DNA from: Nepenthes gracilis
Lineage: Eukaryota; Streptophyta; Magnoliopsida; Caryophyllales; Nepenthaceae
NCBI GenBank assembly: GCA_033239525.1
Contig: BSYO01000008.1
Span: 9,358,150 to 9,422,149, forward strand
DNA length: 64,000 nt
Reading direction: 5' to 3'
The translations under genes were made by a program, and so were the position numbers. Position 1 is the first letter of the stretch. Each line of letters starts with the position of its first letter. The notes below the pieces were generated by a model that saw only the letters and a program-made list of their open reading frames with translations, was not told where the DNA came from and searched no databases. Shown one piece after another: positions 44,201 through 55,544 of this stretch.

Positions 44201-44673
44201 TGTTGCGAATCTGGTCCGGAGTTGGATGGAGACGATTTTTGCTACTCTGTATTCTTAACTCAAGACCTGTACAATACAAAAGAAGATAAGATGGTCAGAA
44301 GGCCAATGGGGCTAGATCCCCAAAGGCTCTCCGACGCTCAAGTCAGTCATGGCCTTTTTTGAGAATAAAAAGGGAAAGAACTTGATTTTATTTTTATTTC
44401 AAATAATAATTTAGAGAGAGAGAGAGTATTTTTTGGGGTTTTTTTTCTGACCCCTCCTCTTGGAGGATTACCTCCTCTTTATATAGGGCCTTCTTTCAGT
44501 TTTATAACTTATCTGGATAAGGTATAACTTTTCCAGTCGATTTTATAACTTCTCCGGTCGGTTTTTTAACTTCTCCAGTTTCAACCTCCGGTCGGCTATG
44601 GTTCGTTTCTTTCGAACCACAGAAGTTATCAGGAATTTTATCTATGGGTGGCTACGGGTAATGATACCCATCA
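44201..44673 (-). repeat. 5' LTR of element D
   Basis: Collinear with 39994-40462, with the same ends and followed by the GTATA duplication. Confidence 0.95.
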
Positions 44674-44734
44674 GTATACATCTTCATTAACTAGCTAAAC
44701 ATTACATTTGTCTTATAAGATTCACATTTTAAAT

Positions 44735-45218
44735 TTATGACAATTATGGTTAAATAAGATAATACAATAAAAAATGAGATCAAAAATCAATTTGGGTTCG
44801 ATTTTGGAGCGACGCCTGAGGCGGGCCCGAGATGTGCTCGAGCATGGGATCTAGTAGCTCAGCGCTTGAGTCATGCCCAAGGTGCGCTGAACGTGAAATC
44901 CAGTAGGATTTGCACTCGAGGAGTGCCCGACTAACGCTCGAGCGCCAGTCTAGATATTTAAATCCATACGATTAGTTTTTTCGCCACCTTTTACCAAACA
45001 AGGGGAGAAATGAGAGAGAGAGCGCGAAGGAGAAGAGAGAGAAGAGGAAATCAAAACTCTCGGGTTCATTTCTGAGGTAAAGCCAGTTAAGATACTCATA
45101 GATCAGGTTAAGGTAAGTGCACTTCTATACTTTTCTTTCTTTTGTTGCTTGTTTCTTGTCATTTGTTTTAGGTATTTTTGTTCAAATACTTATCGAAATT
45201 TAGATTTTAAAGTATACA
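44735..45218 (+). repeat. chromovirus-type LTR fragment C1
   Basis: It resembles the LTRs at 45219 and 51284: repeated CTCGAGC/GCTTGAG words (44820-44950), TATA-like TAGATATTTAAATCC near 44955, a GAGAGAGAGCG purine run, then GATCAGGTTAAGGTAAGTGC near 45100. Its left end is unclear. It is interrupted at 45218 by the start of LTR C2. Confidence 0.6.
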
Positions 45219-46170
45219 TGTAACGCACCGGTTTTTAAATATCATAATTATGAAAAATTAAATTAATATAATCAAGATTAGGCTTAATCTATTTTGAAAA
45301 AATTTAGTTTCGGTAGCGATAGGAGGCCTCACAAGAGGGGCGCTTGCCGGGCGCCTCAGGTGGCCCTGCAAGTGCTCGAGGTAGCAGCCCAGTGCCTGCC
45401 AGGTGCTCGAGTGCTTGGGCAGGTGCACCCTTGGAGCCAAGCCAGCGCTTGAGTGCTAACCCGTCTTATTAAAACCCACGAGGGTTTCATTCTTGTCATT
45501 CGGCACCCACGCACATGAAGGGGAGAGAGAGAGAGGGAGAAGAGAGAGAAGGTGGAATCCGAGTGTGAGATTCCAAAATCCAATGGCTCAAAGTGTTGAT
45601 CGGCCGCCTTAAGCCTCATCAAGTTCGGACTTTCCTTAGTGCAAAATAAGTCCGGCTCCACCCTTGTTAAATCAAGTCCGGCCATGTGAAATGACTTGCC
45701 AGTTTTGGAAGTGCGAGGGGCCGAAGTGGCCTTGAAGTCCGGCGTGGCTCTTTGTGTTGGTAAGGTCGGAGTAGAATTGTGGATGCAAGGAAAAGAAATC
45801 CAAAGTTTATGAAAATGTGGTGGACGGAGTGAATAATAAGAGAAAGTTGACCGGAATTGAAGATGTTGACCAGATTTGAAGGAATGGCTGGATTTGAGGG
45901 TATTACGTTGACCGACTTTAAGTGGAAGAATTGACCGGATTCAAAGACATTGACCGGACTTGGAAGAGTCGACCGCAGCATTGGCAATAAATAAGGAGCA
46001 GTTGGCCGGAATAAATTAATAGAACTAAAGACAAAAGTAAACTTCAGTTAGAATCAAATTAGGCGGCGATAAAAAAGGAGTAGGTAAACTAATCTAGTTA
46101 CCCCCACCTACCGTCTACAAACAAGTACAGGAGTAAGTAACTTACCCCACTTACCCCACCAAATCCCTCA

Positions 46171-46180
46171 TCTATAAAAA
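46171..46180 (+). promoter_or_regulatory. TATA-like box of solo LTR B2
   Basis: TCTATAAAAA about 610 bp into the LTR, followed within about 100 bp by CAGGTAAGT. Supports plus-strand transcriptional sense for B2. Confidence 0.55.
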
Positions 46181-46619
46181 GCCAGCATCGGTTGGCTGAA
46201 GTTGACAGCCAATACAAGCAGAAAGGAGGGAGTGAAAGGGAAGCTTTAAAACGGTGATACTGGGCAACTCTCAGGTAAGTGTACCTCGGACGCTGCTTTT
46301 AAATTCATGCTTTACGAATATTGCAAGTACCTCAGACGCTGATTTTTAAGTCATGTTTTCAAGATATTGCAAGTAAACGAAAGAATCAATTCTGGATATC
46401 TGATTTTAAGATCATGATTTAATGCAAGTATATGTATGTTTCATTGCAAGTATATCTGATTCTGGATAAGTATATGTTATATGTACGATGTTTGTCCTGA
46501 TCATTGAGTAAAGAAGAATTTTTGTTAACTGCATGCTTAAAAGAAGTTCAGTTTTCCATTAATGAAAATTAAGTTCGGTTTTCCCTGGATAAAGAATCAG
46601 TTCGATTTTCCCATAATGA

Positions 46620-47480
46620 AAAAATACTCCGTCCTTCAGTAAAAAGAAGTCCGACTTGTAATGTAAAATGAACTTCGACTTTTAAAAGTACTCCGGCTTC
46701 TTGAGCACTCCGTCCTTTGAGTAAAAAGCAGTCCGTCTGAAAAGTACTCCGTCATTTGAGTGAAAAGTACTCCGTCCGAAAAGCACTCCTTCCGAAAGTA
46801 CTCTGGCCTTTGAGAAAACGAGCTCCGTCCTTCGAGAAAACGAGCTCCGTCCTTCGAGAAAATGAACTCCGTCCCCTTGAGTAATAAGCACTCCGTCCCT
46901 TTTGAGTGAAAATCACTCCGTCTGAAAAGAGCTCCGCCCGAAAAGCACTCCGGCTTTTTAACTCCGGCCTTGTATTAAGAAGATGGACTTCGTCCCTTGA
47001 GGAAAATGAACTCCGGCTTTGTACTGAAAAATGAACTCCGGCCTCGATCTAAAATAAACTACGGCTTTGTATTGAAAATGAAGTCCGGCTTCTGAGAAAA
47101 AGAACTCCGTCCTTTTGTTGGAAAAAGAACTCCGGCCTTAATAAGAAAATGAGCTCCGGCCTTAATGTGAAATGTACTTCGGCTTTAATGAACTCCGTCT
47201 TTTAAATGAACTCCACCCTTTAAGAGAAATGAACTCTGGCTTTAAAATGAACTCCGGCCTTTATAAAAGAAAGAACTCCAACCTTAAGAAGAAAACGAAC
47301 TCCGGTTTTAAAGGAAATGTACCTCCGGTTGTTAAGAAGGAATTTATACCCCGGTTTTAAAGGAAAGGCACTCCTTTTGAAAGTACTCCGTCCAAAAAGA
47401 GCTTCGTCCTTTTGAAAGTACTGCGTCCAAAAAGAGCTCTGTCCTTTTTAAGTACTCCGTCCAAGCTTTCTAAAGTCCGG
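46620..47480 (+). repeat. ACTCCGTCC/ACTCCGGC word array in B2
   Basis: Inverted counterpart of the B1 array. The words recur every 20-35 bp between A-rich spacers such as TTGAGAAAACG and TTGAGTGAAAAG. Confidence 0.9.
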
Positions 47481-47870
47481 CATTTTGAAGAAAAAGAACT
47501 TCGGCTTTGTGTACTGAAAATGAAATCTGGCTCCCTTAATAAGATAAGAGCTCCGACCCTTCCTTGATAAAAAGCTAAACCGGCCCCAAATATATGTTAT
47601 GCGATGAAATCGAAACCGGCCTCAAGTGTATTTTGAAATCTGCTTTTAAGTATATGATTTTCGAATTAAGTTCTATGATTTGAAAGTCTGATTTTGAAAA
47701 AGGGGTTTTCTATTAAGAGATAGTTTTCGACCCGGGACTGACCACAGTCCGAAAAGGTTCTCCGGCATGCCTTAGGACTTTTCGGTGGTAATCGAGGATA
47801 ACTCTGTCCATGGAGTTATTTGTGATCCGCCATGCCCTCAGGGCGTTACGGACAGTAGGGATACCGTTAC

Positions 47871-48010
47871 CGGCCTACCTTCGGGTGGCATACCGTACCG
47901 ATCCTATGAGGGATACCGTTACCGGCCTACCTTCGGGTGGCATACCGTACCAATCCCGTGAGGGATACCGTTACCGGCGTACCTTCGGGTGGCATACCAT
48001 ACCGATCCCG
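47871..48010 (+). repeat. 52-bp tandem array in B2
   Basis: CGGCCTACCTTCGGGTGGCA recurs with a period of 52 bp (47871, 47923, then about 47975). It corresponds to the 63-bp array of B1 but with a shorter unit. Confidence 0.85.
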
Positions 48011-48945
48011 TGAGATGGGATACCCATATGACAGATTGTGTGGAGTGAACACAATTAATCCTCGATTATTCGCCCCCTCAGCTAGTAGGGAATACTGGCA
48101 GGGTCTGTACCGATACGATATGAAGTACCGTTTACTATTTTACTGATATGTTATGTTACCGTACCGATTACCGAATATGAAGTACCGATTATCGAATATG
48201 AAAATCACATCGATATGATATATATTGTTCACCGTCTATCGCACTGACACCGATATGTTATGTTACTATTTTAGTTTCATCGTATCGAGATTCGACATCG
48301 TCAAGTATAGTACTGTCAAGGTATGTTTTCTCTATTTTTCTTGGACTGCATTCCGATTAATCGTTCTGTTTATGCACAGTTACATGACCGTTCTGCATCA
48401 TCGTTTTACTATTAATGAACATGTACCTTGCTGGGCCTCGACTCACTGTTTTATGTTTTCCCCTACAGATGAAACTTTAGAACTTGTGCCTGACGAGTTG
48501 GAGTGATTAGAGCTTGTCTGAAGGATTATTAAAAACCTTGGAAGCTTATTTTGGAGAAATATTATTGTAATGACTTGATGGACTTCTATGGTTAGACATT
48601 TTTAGCTATGTACTTGGAAATGAATATTTTGGAATGAATATGAATGCTTCCGCAAATGTTAGAATAACTTTCGCTATACTTATTATGGTTAAAAATATAT
48701 GGGTCCTAGATGGCATCTGAGATCCTGTGTTGCACCTAATTGGTTTAGTTTGGATTTTCAATTGTGTTATGAATGACGGAATTAAAAAAAATCCGTTCCG
48801 TCACACTGAGGCTTCTGAATCCGATTTTGAGCTCAAATTAGTTGGAGAAGTGATAGATCTGGTCGAGGTAAGTACATCTATACCCTCATATTTCATTAAA
48901 TACATGCACAATCAATATAAGACTTGAGAAAAATTAAAAATTCTT

Positions 48946-49510
48946 ACCACCATGAGCTAAATACAATGTTATAGATTTTGGACAATAACTTCACAAAAAC
49001 ATTCAACATAATTTTTAAAACACATACAAAATAACATATATGAAAATATGTGAATAAATGCCAATATCTACGTCCATAAGTTATGATTTTAATTATCCAA
49101 GGCTAAAATATGTATAAATCTCAAATAAATCGGATAATTATAAGGGGGCACGGGTTAGGGTTTCAATATACAAAATACCACATAAAACTTAGAAATCAAA
49201 CATAAAATCAATGTATATGCAAGCTTAAGATATGGGTATCATAAAATAAAAGTATGGACGGATATTAGGATGAAAATACCAGAAGGAATTAGAATAAAAA
49301 GGGAAACTATAGGAAGAAAAAAACATATGAGTGCACTTATCTGGACCTGATCTATAACCTTTTGAACTAACTCTGAATCGGAATCGGACTCGAAAGCATT
49401 GATCTCCTCCTCTTTCTTCTTCTTTGAGTTCTCTCTTTGGTTCGTCGAAAAATGACGTGGAAAAATCCTGACATAGTTTTATAAATAGATTGGAGCTCGA
49501 GCGAAGATTT
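48946..49510 (-). repeat. inverted chromovirus-type LTR fragment C3
   Basis: On the minus strand it carries CTATTTATAAAACTATG near 49490, a GAAGAAGAAAGAGGAGG run and GATCAGGTCCAGATAAGTGC near 49345-49365, matching C1 in the same order. It is therefore an LTR of the same family in opposite orientation. Boundaries are approximate. Confidence 0.55.
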
Positions 49511-49579
49511 AGTGGTATTATTTGTATATGGAGAACTTTATGGTCTATTTCAATCATATAAGTTTAAAATATCTATTTT

Positions 49580-51270
49580 CCTAGAAAGAATTGAATATGC
49601 GAAAGCGAAGATGAATGAACCTATTGAAAGATTACGATTGTGAGATCCAATATCAGCCAAGAAAAGCAAATATTGTTGCTAATGCTTTGAGCAGAACATT
49701 TTTGAGATTGATGGCTCATTTGATGATCAAAGAGTGAAAAATGTTGAACGAAATGAAGAGTTACATGATTTGGTTGCACTCCTAGGAATCGAGAATGATG
49801 TTATCATACCTCCGAATGCTGCAGGAGATTTCAGAAAAGATTAAGGAAATTCAGATGGGCGACTAGCATCTGATGAAGATTCTGGGAGATTTGGATAATG
49901 AGTCGTGAGTAGATTTTCATTTTCAATTCGATAGGATTCTTTATTTTTGGAATCAGATTTGGGTGCCAAATATTGAAGATTTCAATGAGGAAACTCTAAA
50001 TAAAGCTCACAGATCTAGGTATGCATTTTATCCTGACATGAATAAAATATATTAGAATATTGTGGAAGACTTTTTGTTGTAGAAAATGAGAAGGGAGATT
50101 ACTGCTTATGTGGTTAGATCCATCGGTTGTCAGTAGATGAAAGCGGAGCATAAGAAGCCACTATAGTTCTTACATCCTTTACCAATTCACAGTTGGAAGT
50201 GGGAGCACATAATGATAGATTTTGTTTTGGGGTTGCCTAGGACGACAAAGAACATGAATGCCATAAAGGTGATCATGGACAGATTGACAAAATCTGCTCA
50301 TTTTCTATCGATTCGGATGGTGTATTCAAGAGATAATCTAGCTTGTTTGTATATCAATGAGAACATAAGGTTGTATAGTATTCTGGCATCGATTGTATCT
50401 AATTGAGATCTCAGATTTGTATCAAAATTTTGAAAAAGATTGCATACGAAGTTGGTATCTCAAGTTTGCACCATGCTCCAATTAAGCTCAGCTTTTCATC
50501 CGTAGATGGATGTCTAATCTGAAAGGACTATCCAAATCTTGGAAGATATATTAAGGGTGTTAGTTTTGGAGATGAGAGGCTCTTGGGTTAGCTATTTGTC
50601 GCTTGTGGAATTCGCATATAATAACAACAACCAATCAAGTGTTGGGATGGCTCCATTCGAAGTTTTATATGGACGGATATGTAGGTTTCTTATTAATTAG
50701 GAAGAGATCAATGATTGTAGATTGTTGGGCCTTGATATTATTCAAGATGTCTCTAGAAAGATCAGAATCGCCAGAAGAGCCACATTAATAAGAGGAGATC
50801 TGATTTGGAGTTTGATGTGGGCAACTATATATTCCTGAAGGTGTCTCCAAGGAAAGGGATTTTGAGGTTCGGAATAAAGGGTAAATTGAAGCCGAGGTTC
50901 ATTGGGCCTTTTGAGATTTTGGAGCAGATCGGAGAGGTGGCTTATATATTGGTTTCACTTCTGAATTTTGGCGGATTCTTATGATGTTTTTCATATTTTG
51001 GTGTTGAGGAAATATGTGTATGATCATTCTCATGTTATTAAATTTGAACCATTAGAGATAGATGAGAATTTATCTTATATTGAGGTTTCTATTCAAATTT
51101 TATATCTGAACGATCAAGTATTGAGGAATAAGATTATTCCATTGATTAAGGTATTGTGAAGGAATCATTCAGTCAAGAAGTCTACATGGAGTGTGAAGAT
51201 AAAGTTCGAGAGAAGTTCCCCTATATGTTTGAGGATTGAGGTGCATGAATTTTGATGATGAAATTTTTAT
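49580..51270 (+). pseudogene. Element C: Ty3/gypsy chromovirus pol, 3' part (RNase H end, integrase, chromodomain)
   Basis: The start reads LLKDYDCEIQYQPRKANIVA followed by NALSR, the end of gypsy RNase H. The integrase zinc region (REITAYVVRSIGCQ) and core follow at about 50190-50660: WEHIMIDFVLGLPRTTKNMN, IMDRLTKSAHFLSIR, an SSAFHP motif, then YLSLVEFAYNNNNQSSVGMA. The C-terminus has FIGPFEILEQIGEVAYIL, VFHILVLRKYVYDHSHVI and VLRNKIIPLIKVL, then a chromodomain-like SVKKSTWSV. This is the Tekay-like chromovirus layout. Many stops. The 5' part of the element (gag, protease, RT) is absent. Confidence 0.85.
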
Positions 51271-51283
51271 AAGGAGGAGAGAA
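51271..51283 (+). promoter_or_regulatory. polypurine tract of element C
   Basis: AAGGAGGAGAGAA directly precedes the LTR start TGTAATATCTC. Confidence 0.75.
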
Positions 51284-53218
51284 TGTAATATCTCAAATCC
51301 TTATCTAGATGATTTTAATATTAGTTGTAATTTTTGGATTAATTGAATGTGTTTTGAAATAATTATCTTGTGAAATTTTGAAAGATATTCGGTTCAGTGG
51401 CGTAGTGCTTGATGCACGCTCGAGGCGTACCTGTGGCATTGATTCCAGTATGGGTGCGCCCGAGGAACTCTCAAGGCTCCCTAAAGCATGAATGTCAGAA
51501 TGGACACACCCTTGCAGTGTTCGAGTGGCCCTCGAGTGCAGGTTTGGCTATTTAAGAGTAGTGCACACAGTGCGCGTCATTCATACAATAAAAGGAGGAA
51601 AGAGGAGAGAGAGCATGGGAGGCAGAGAGAGAAGGCACTGTTCAGATTTTTCAGAGCATCCTTTCATTGGATTTGTTTGGTATAAGGTCGATACAAGTAT
51701 CTTCTAAACTTATCCTTTGTTTGATTTTGCATTTGATAATATTTTATTTCAATTTAGTAATTTTAAATTTGTGCGTGTACTTTTAACTAGCCCGTTCGTT
51801 CTCCTTGTACATGCATGACAGTTTTACTGATTATTTGAGAGATTTGTTCTGTTTCTACTATTATTTGAGAGTTTTGTGTTTTTTGAAAAAATTGATAAAT
51901 ATTAGACATTGTATATTTTTATATTAGTATATTTATATAATAATGAGTATGAAATCTTATATAGGCTGTATATTTTCACATGAATGTGTCAAAATTGTGG
52001 TCACTACCTTTGAATTTATTATTGGATATTCTGGCCAATTTTCAACGAGGAGATTTATTATTGTAAATCCCATTTTGACAGTAAGAAAGACTTAGTTGTA
52101 GTGACATGTCCCTTTGGATATTTAGTTAAAATTTATAAATTTTTGAATGTCCTAATATATCTAACAAATTTGAGAATTATACCTAAAATCGATGGTGCCA
52201 AAACAGTGCAACCTTACCTATGGAAGAAAGAGTACATAGGTGGTATAAGATACTGGCCTAAACTACATTTGATTTAACTTAAAGTTAACGAAAATATGTG
52301 TAAATCTTTCTAAAGTTAATCTTTAAATAATCGAAACTCAAATTTGGTATATGTTTGTATTTTTGTATGGATTTGTATTCGGATACTGATTTAGATTTGG
52401 ACTTTGGATTTGTCGATTTTGCCCACAGATGGATTTTGGTTTATCTCGTATATTTAATTTTGATTATATATTTTGATCTAAATTTTGGATTATCTGCTTA
52501 CGGTACTACTTTGACTTCTACTCACACAATTAGATCATTTGGCTGTTGGATTTTGTCCCGCATCACAATTTAATCGGGTATTGGATCGGACTTCTAATTT
52601 AATATCCAGATCACTTTTAAATAAATATATATATATATATACACATCCCGAAAGGACGTTTTTCTGATTGAATATTTATTTTGAATTTGATATATAATTG
52701 AAGTACAAGATTACCATTAGTTTTAATATTAGATTCTATTTTAAATTTGATGATTGGATTTTGACATCGGCAATTTAGATTTATATCTATCATCTAATTT
52801 GATATCTGTTCTTGAACCCTCTTTCTAACTTATTAGATATTTTTATTTTCATATATGATATTTAATGAATTTTAGGCTCAAGCTTTATGTCTTATCCCTT
52901 TAGAGTAGAGGGCTTAGATTCAATACAGGAGCAGGACGAGATTCGGCATGGTATCATATTTTTAGGTGATTACTATATTGGTTTAGGTATAGATGGATTT
53001 CATTTGGGCTGTCTTTGAATTTTGAAGTTAGCTGTATGTAGGCATTTGGATCGTGTATTGAGAATATATTGATTTATTTTATTATGTAGATGAGTCGTTA
53101 TCATCTTTTAGATATTTTCTCTTACGACTGTTTAGAACAGGTTATATTTGTATTATCTGGATGGTTGTCCAATGAGATCATGTGTAGGTTATATTTGAAT
53201 TCTATGTATATTCGATTT
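51284..53218 (+). repeat. 3' LTR of element C
   Basis: Starts TGTAATATCTCAAATCC after the polypurine tract. Contains CTCGAG-like words (51415-51540), a TATA-like GGCTATTTAAGAG near 51546 and a GAGGAAAGAGGAGAGAGAG run, as in C1 and C2. The right end is estimated before TGTCACACCTG at 53219. No intact 5' partner is in the window. Confidence 0.65.
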
Positions 53219-53304
53219 GTCACACCTGATTTAGAATTTATTTATTTATTTATTTGTTAATTGGGATTTAATTGTTTAATTATTTGATCTTTTTGCTTTG
53301 GACT
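53219..53304 (+). repeat. start of another LTR-like sequence
   Basis: TGTCACACCTGATTTAGAAT with ATTT repeats resembles the beginning of a gypsy LTR. It is cut by element E after about 86 bp. Confidence 0.3.
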
Positions 53305-54181
53305 TGTTGCATCCCGGGTCCGCGGTTGTTGTACGGATTAGGGAGCCTTTGGGTTCCCGGCCTCACTAAAGCTTGAGGATGAGGGTCCGGTCTCCGTGTC
53401 TGTTAACCTGGACCTGTACAACACAATCGACAAACAAGAGGTCAGAGGTCCAGCGGGATTTCTCCTACCACGGCCACTCCGACGCTCAAGTCAGCAAGTT
53501 CTCGTAATAAACGAAAATGATGCACACGCTAGGCGGTGTGCGAACGTGTGCTAATGATGCGTGAGTGATGCTTGTTTGATACGTGCTTATCAGAGTGGTA
53601 AATGCAGTGAGTAGGTAGCGGAAGGCCTGGCTTCCTTGACGCACCGCCGTGGATGGCTAACTTCCCGTTGCTTGACTAGGCTTGGGAATCAAGATCTTGA
53701 GAGAAGTGGGCTTGTTTGTGGCCTTGAGACTTGAATTCTATTCTTTTCGATTGCTCTCTCTCTTTTGATCTTGGAAAAGGAAGAAGAAGCTGCCCCCTTC
53801 CTCTACGGAGGAAGAGAGCTTTTATAGGCTCCTCCTGAGGGGACTTTGGGCATGAGAACTCCCGTTGCTAGGGTTCCTTGGTCGCTGGTCACTGTCGCTG
53901 TCGCCTTACGGTAGTAGGCAGGCTCCTGAACGCTGCCGGCCACACTTGGTCTCCCTTCAAGTCAGGATTGGTTGGTTGCTTGCAGGCGGCTGCCTGAGCC
54001 GCCATTGCAGCATTGGCCGCTTCTCCATTGGCTTGTTTCTTCTCTCTCCTGGCTATTTTTCGGCAGCTCATTAATGCGCCGCCGGATGCCTGTTGCCTTT
54101 CGTCAGCTGGTTGCCATGTAGGCTCCTTGTGCAGTTGGACTGGGCTTGCGATTTTCTTGGGCCATAGTATTGGACCCAACA
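53305..54181 (-). repeat. 3' LTR of element E
   Basis: Plus-strand ends TGTTGCATCCCGGG and TTGGACCCAACA. The minus strand has a TATA box in GAGCCTATAAAAGCTC (about 53817-53832). CTCCGACGCTCAAGTCAG at 53477-53494 is shared with D. The first 100 bp match the partial right LTR (from about 63891). Confidence 0.85.
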
Positions 54182-54195
54182 CTAGCCCCCCATGC
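54182..54195 (-). promoter_or_regulatory. polypurine tract of element E
   Basis: The minus strand reads GCATGGGGGGCTAG next to the 3' LTR, the same as in D. Confidence 0.85.
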
Positions 54196-55440
54196 CTCGG
54201 CCGGCCAATGGTCGGGCCTGGTATGTCCTTTGGGCCCATTCTATGGCCCGACAGTCTTACTCGAGATGCTCCATCATTCGTCATTTTCTGGACTCGCGCC
54301 TTCCCCACGTGGCTACGCAGGCTTTTCTGACGCTGCCGTGATTCGGCGCTATGATCGGCAAGATTTGCATGCTTAGGGTTGCATCTGATTAGGGGACTTT
54401 TCCTATTCCGTGAAAGACGTTCTCCGGGAAGCATGCCGTGCTGAACAAGAGGAGGGCACCCATCTCGCCCATAAATAGGAGGGTTCCTTAGCAAGTGGAG
54501 CACATCTCTTGGCTGCCTTTGAAGGGACGATGAGGAGATTCTGGCTCACCCCGCCCTTGGTGGGGGTCCGAGAAGGAGTTGGATGGATTAGTTGGATACC
54601 CGAAGTTCTTGATGAAGGCTGCTCTAACTCCCGTGCTGCTGTTCACTCCTCATGCTAATGAGGGTGGTCCGGCCACTTTGCTATCGTCACGAGCCTTCCC
54701 TCCATGATGCGACTCGTCCAGAGTGCGGTGGGACCGCGGCGAAACCTCTGCGGGGATGTTTCCCGCTAGTGGGGTGCGTCACTCATGGTCTCCACGTCAC
54801 TGAGCTCGAGCATGGATCGTGGAGGGGGCAGAGGCTGGAGCCTCGGTTAGGGAATTATTGGGATTATTCCCTCTAATTCCCTCGGTGGCTTCAGTACGGT
54901 GCGGATCCCGTCCCAATGGATCGTGCGGCGGTTGCTTCCACTTCGGGGGGCTTCGCGTAGCTGCCTCTATTTGCTTTTGGGCCACCAGCGGCTCCGGCCG
55001 TGGTGATCTCCTGTAGATCACATTCCCTGAGCTTATCTGGGGCAGTCACCGCGATCCTTGAGCCCCGTACAGTTGTCTTCTTCGTCTTTCTTGTACTTTT
55101 GTCACTGTAAATTTTGTACTTTGTAAGAAAATATTAATTAATAAAAGAAGCAGCTCTTTTGTCTTCATTTTTCCCTTCTTGCTGTACATGCTTCTTCTTA
55201 TCGACTGTCTTCTCCCGGCGGGTCGCATCTTGTTCCGTGGGGGTGGGAAGGCCACCGTTGGCTGTCACGTCCCTTGGCTTGTCTGGCACATTAAATGCGC
55301 GTGAGGTCAGGAAGCGCTGCGCCATAATGGTTTGCCTTGGAAACATGCAAGGCCTCAGGGATCCTCCACGTGGAGGGCGCCCGTTAGCCGTGCGCTGGCG
55401 CCTTTTGTCTTCGAAGCGCAGTCGTTTTAGGAGAAAGTCT
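54196..55440. other. non-coding interval of E with a third TATA-like site and a poly-A-like region
   Basis: No recognized protein. CCATAAATAGGAGGG near 54468 (plus) has the form of a promoter, followed by a short open region. ATTAATTAATAAAAGAAGCAG near 55130 looks like a plus-strand polyadenylation zone. A similar GGATAAAGAGCAGTTCCC occurs downstream of the second antisense unit (about 58663). Confidence 0.4.
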
Positions 55441-55442
55441 CA

Positions 55443-55453
55443 TCTATTTAAAC
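55443..55453 (+). promoter_or_regulatory. TATA box of antisense unit 1 in E
   Basis: CTATTTAAACG lies about 100 bp before the ATG at 55545, the usual plant spacing, after CAGTCGTTTTAGGAG, which is similar to sequence before unit 2. Confidence 0.55.
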
Positions 55454-55544
55454 GCATAAATCCTCCCCGAGACTTTGCACTTTCCATTGTTTACGCACTT
55501 AACAGCTGTCTGTTCTTCCTGTGTTCGCTCTCGCCGCAACTTTG

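Larger units (their letters stand above)
39994..44673 (-). mobile_element. Element D: non-autonomous Tat-like gypsy element
   Basis: Direct LTRs at 39994-40462 and 44201-44673 are flanked by GTATA (39989-39993 and 44674-44678). The minus strand is the element sense. TTGGCGCCATCCATGGG lies directly inside the right LTR as primer site, and CATGGGGGGGCTAG lies directly before the left LTR as polypurine tract. No gag, protease, RT or integrase is present. The 3.7-kb interior holds an antisense ORF (41015-41272, plus), several tandem repeat arrays and a GC-rich block at 43130-43700. LTRs differ by about 25 substitutions over 470 bp by eye, so this is a fairly young insertion, nested in the leader of element G. 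LTR features shared with E suggest a Tat/Ogre-group relative. Confidence 0.93.
45564..48805 (+). mobile_element. Element B2: 3.2-kb solo LTR in C2
   Basis: Inverted relative to B1 on this map. Starts TGTGAGATTCCAAAATCC and ends CCGTTCCGTCACA. Flanks are CCGAG (45559-45563) and CTGAG (48806-48810), a target duplication with one C-to-T change at a CpG. TATA-like TCTATAAAAAG at 46171-46180 is followed by CTCAGGTAAGTGTACC near 46270, a possible splice donor. Contains the inverted CCGGAGT array (ACTCCGTCC and ACTCCGGC words, about 46620-47480) and a 52-bp tandem array (47871-48010). No protein-coding content. Confidence 0.85.
45219..48945 (+). repeat. chromovirus-type LTR C2, split by solo LTR B2
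   Basis: Starts TGTAACGCACCGG at 45219, a typical gypsy chromovirus LTR start. The 5' part runs to 45563 and resumes at 48806 after B2, where CTGAATCCGATTTTGAG and GATCTGGTCGAGGTAAGTAC match the homologous stretch in C1 and, inverted, at about 49340-49400. The right end is not defined. Confidence 0.65.

Noticed and set aside
53889..54503. 204-codon minus-strand open frame across the E LTR boundary
   Set aside because: It spans LTR and polypurine tract, and has no recognizable domain. GC-rich DNA produces long chance frames here.
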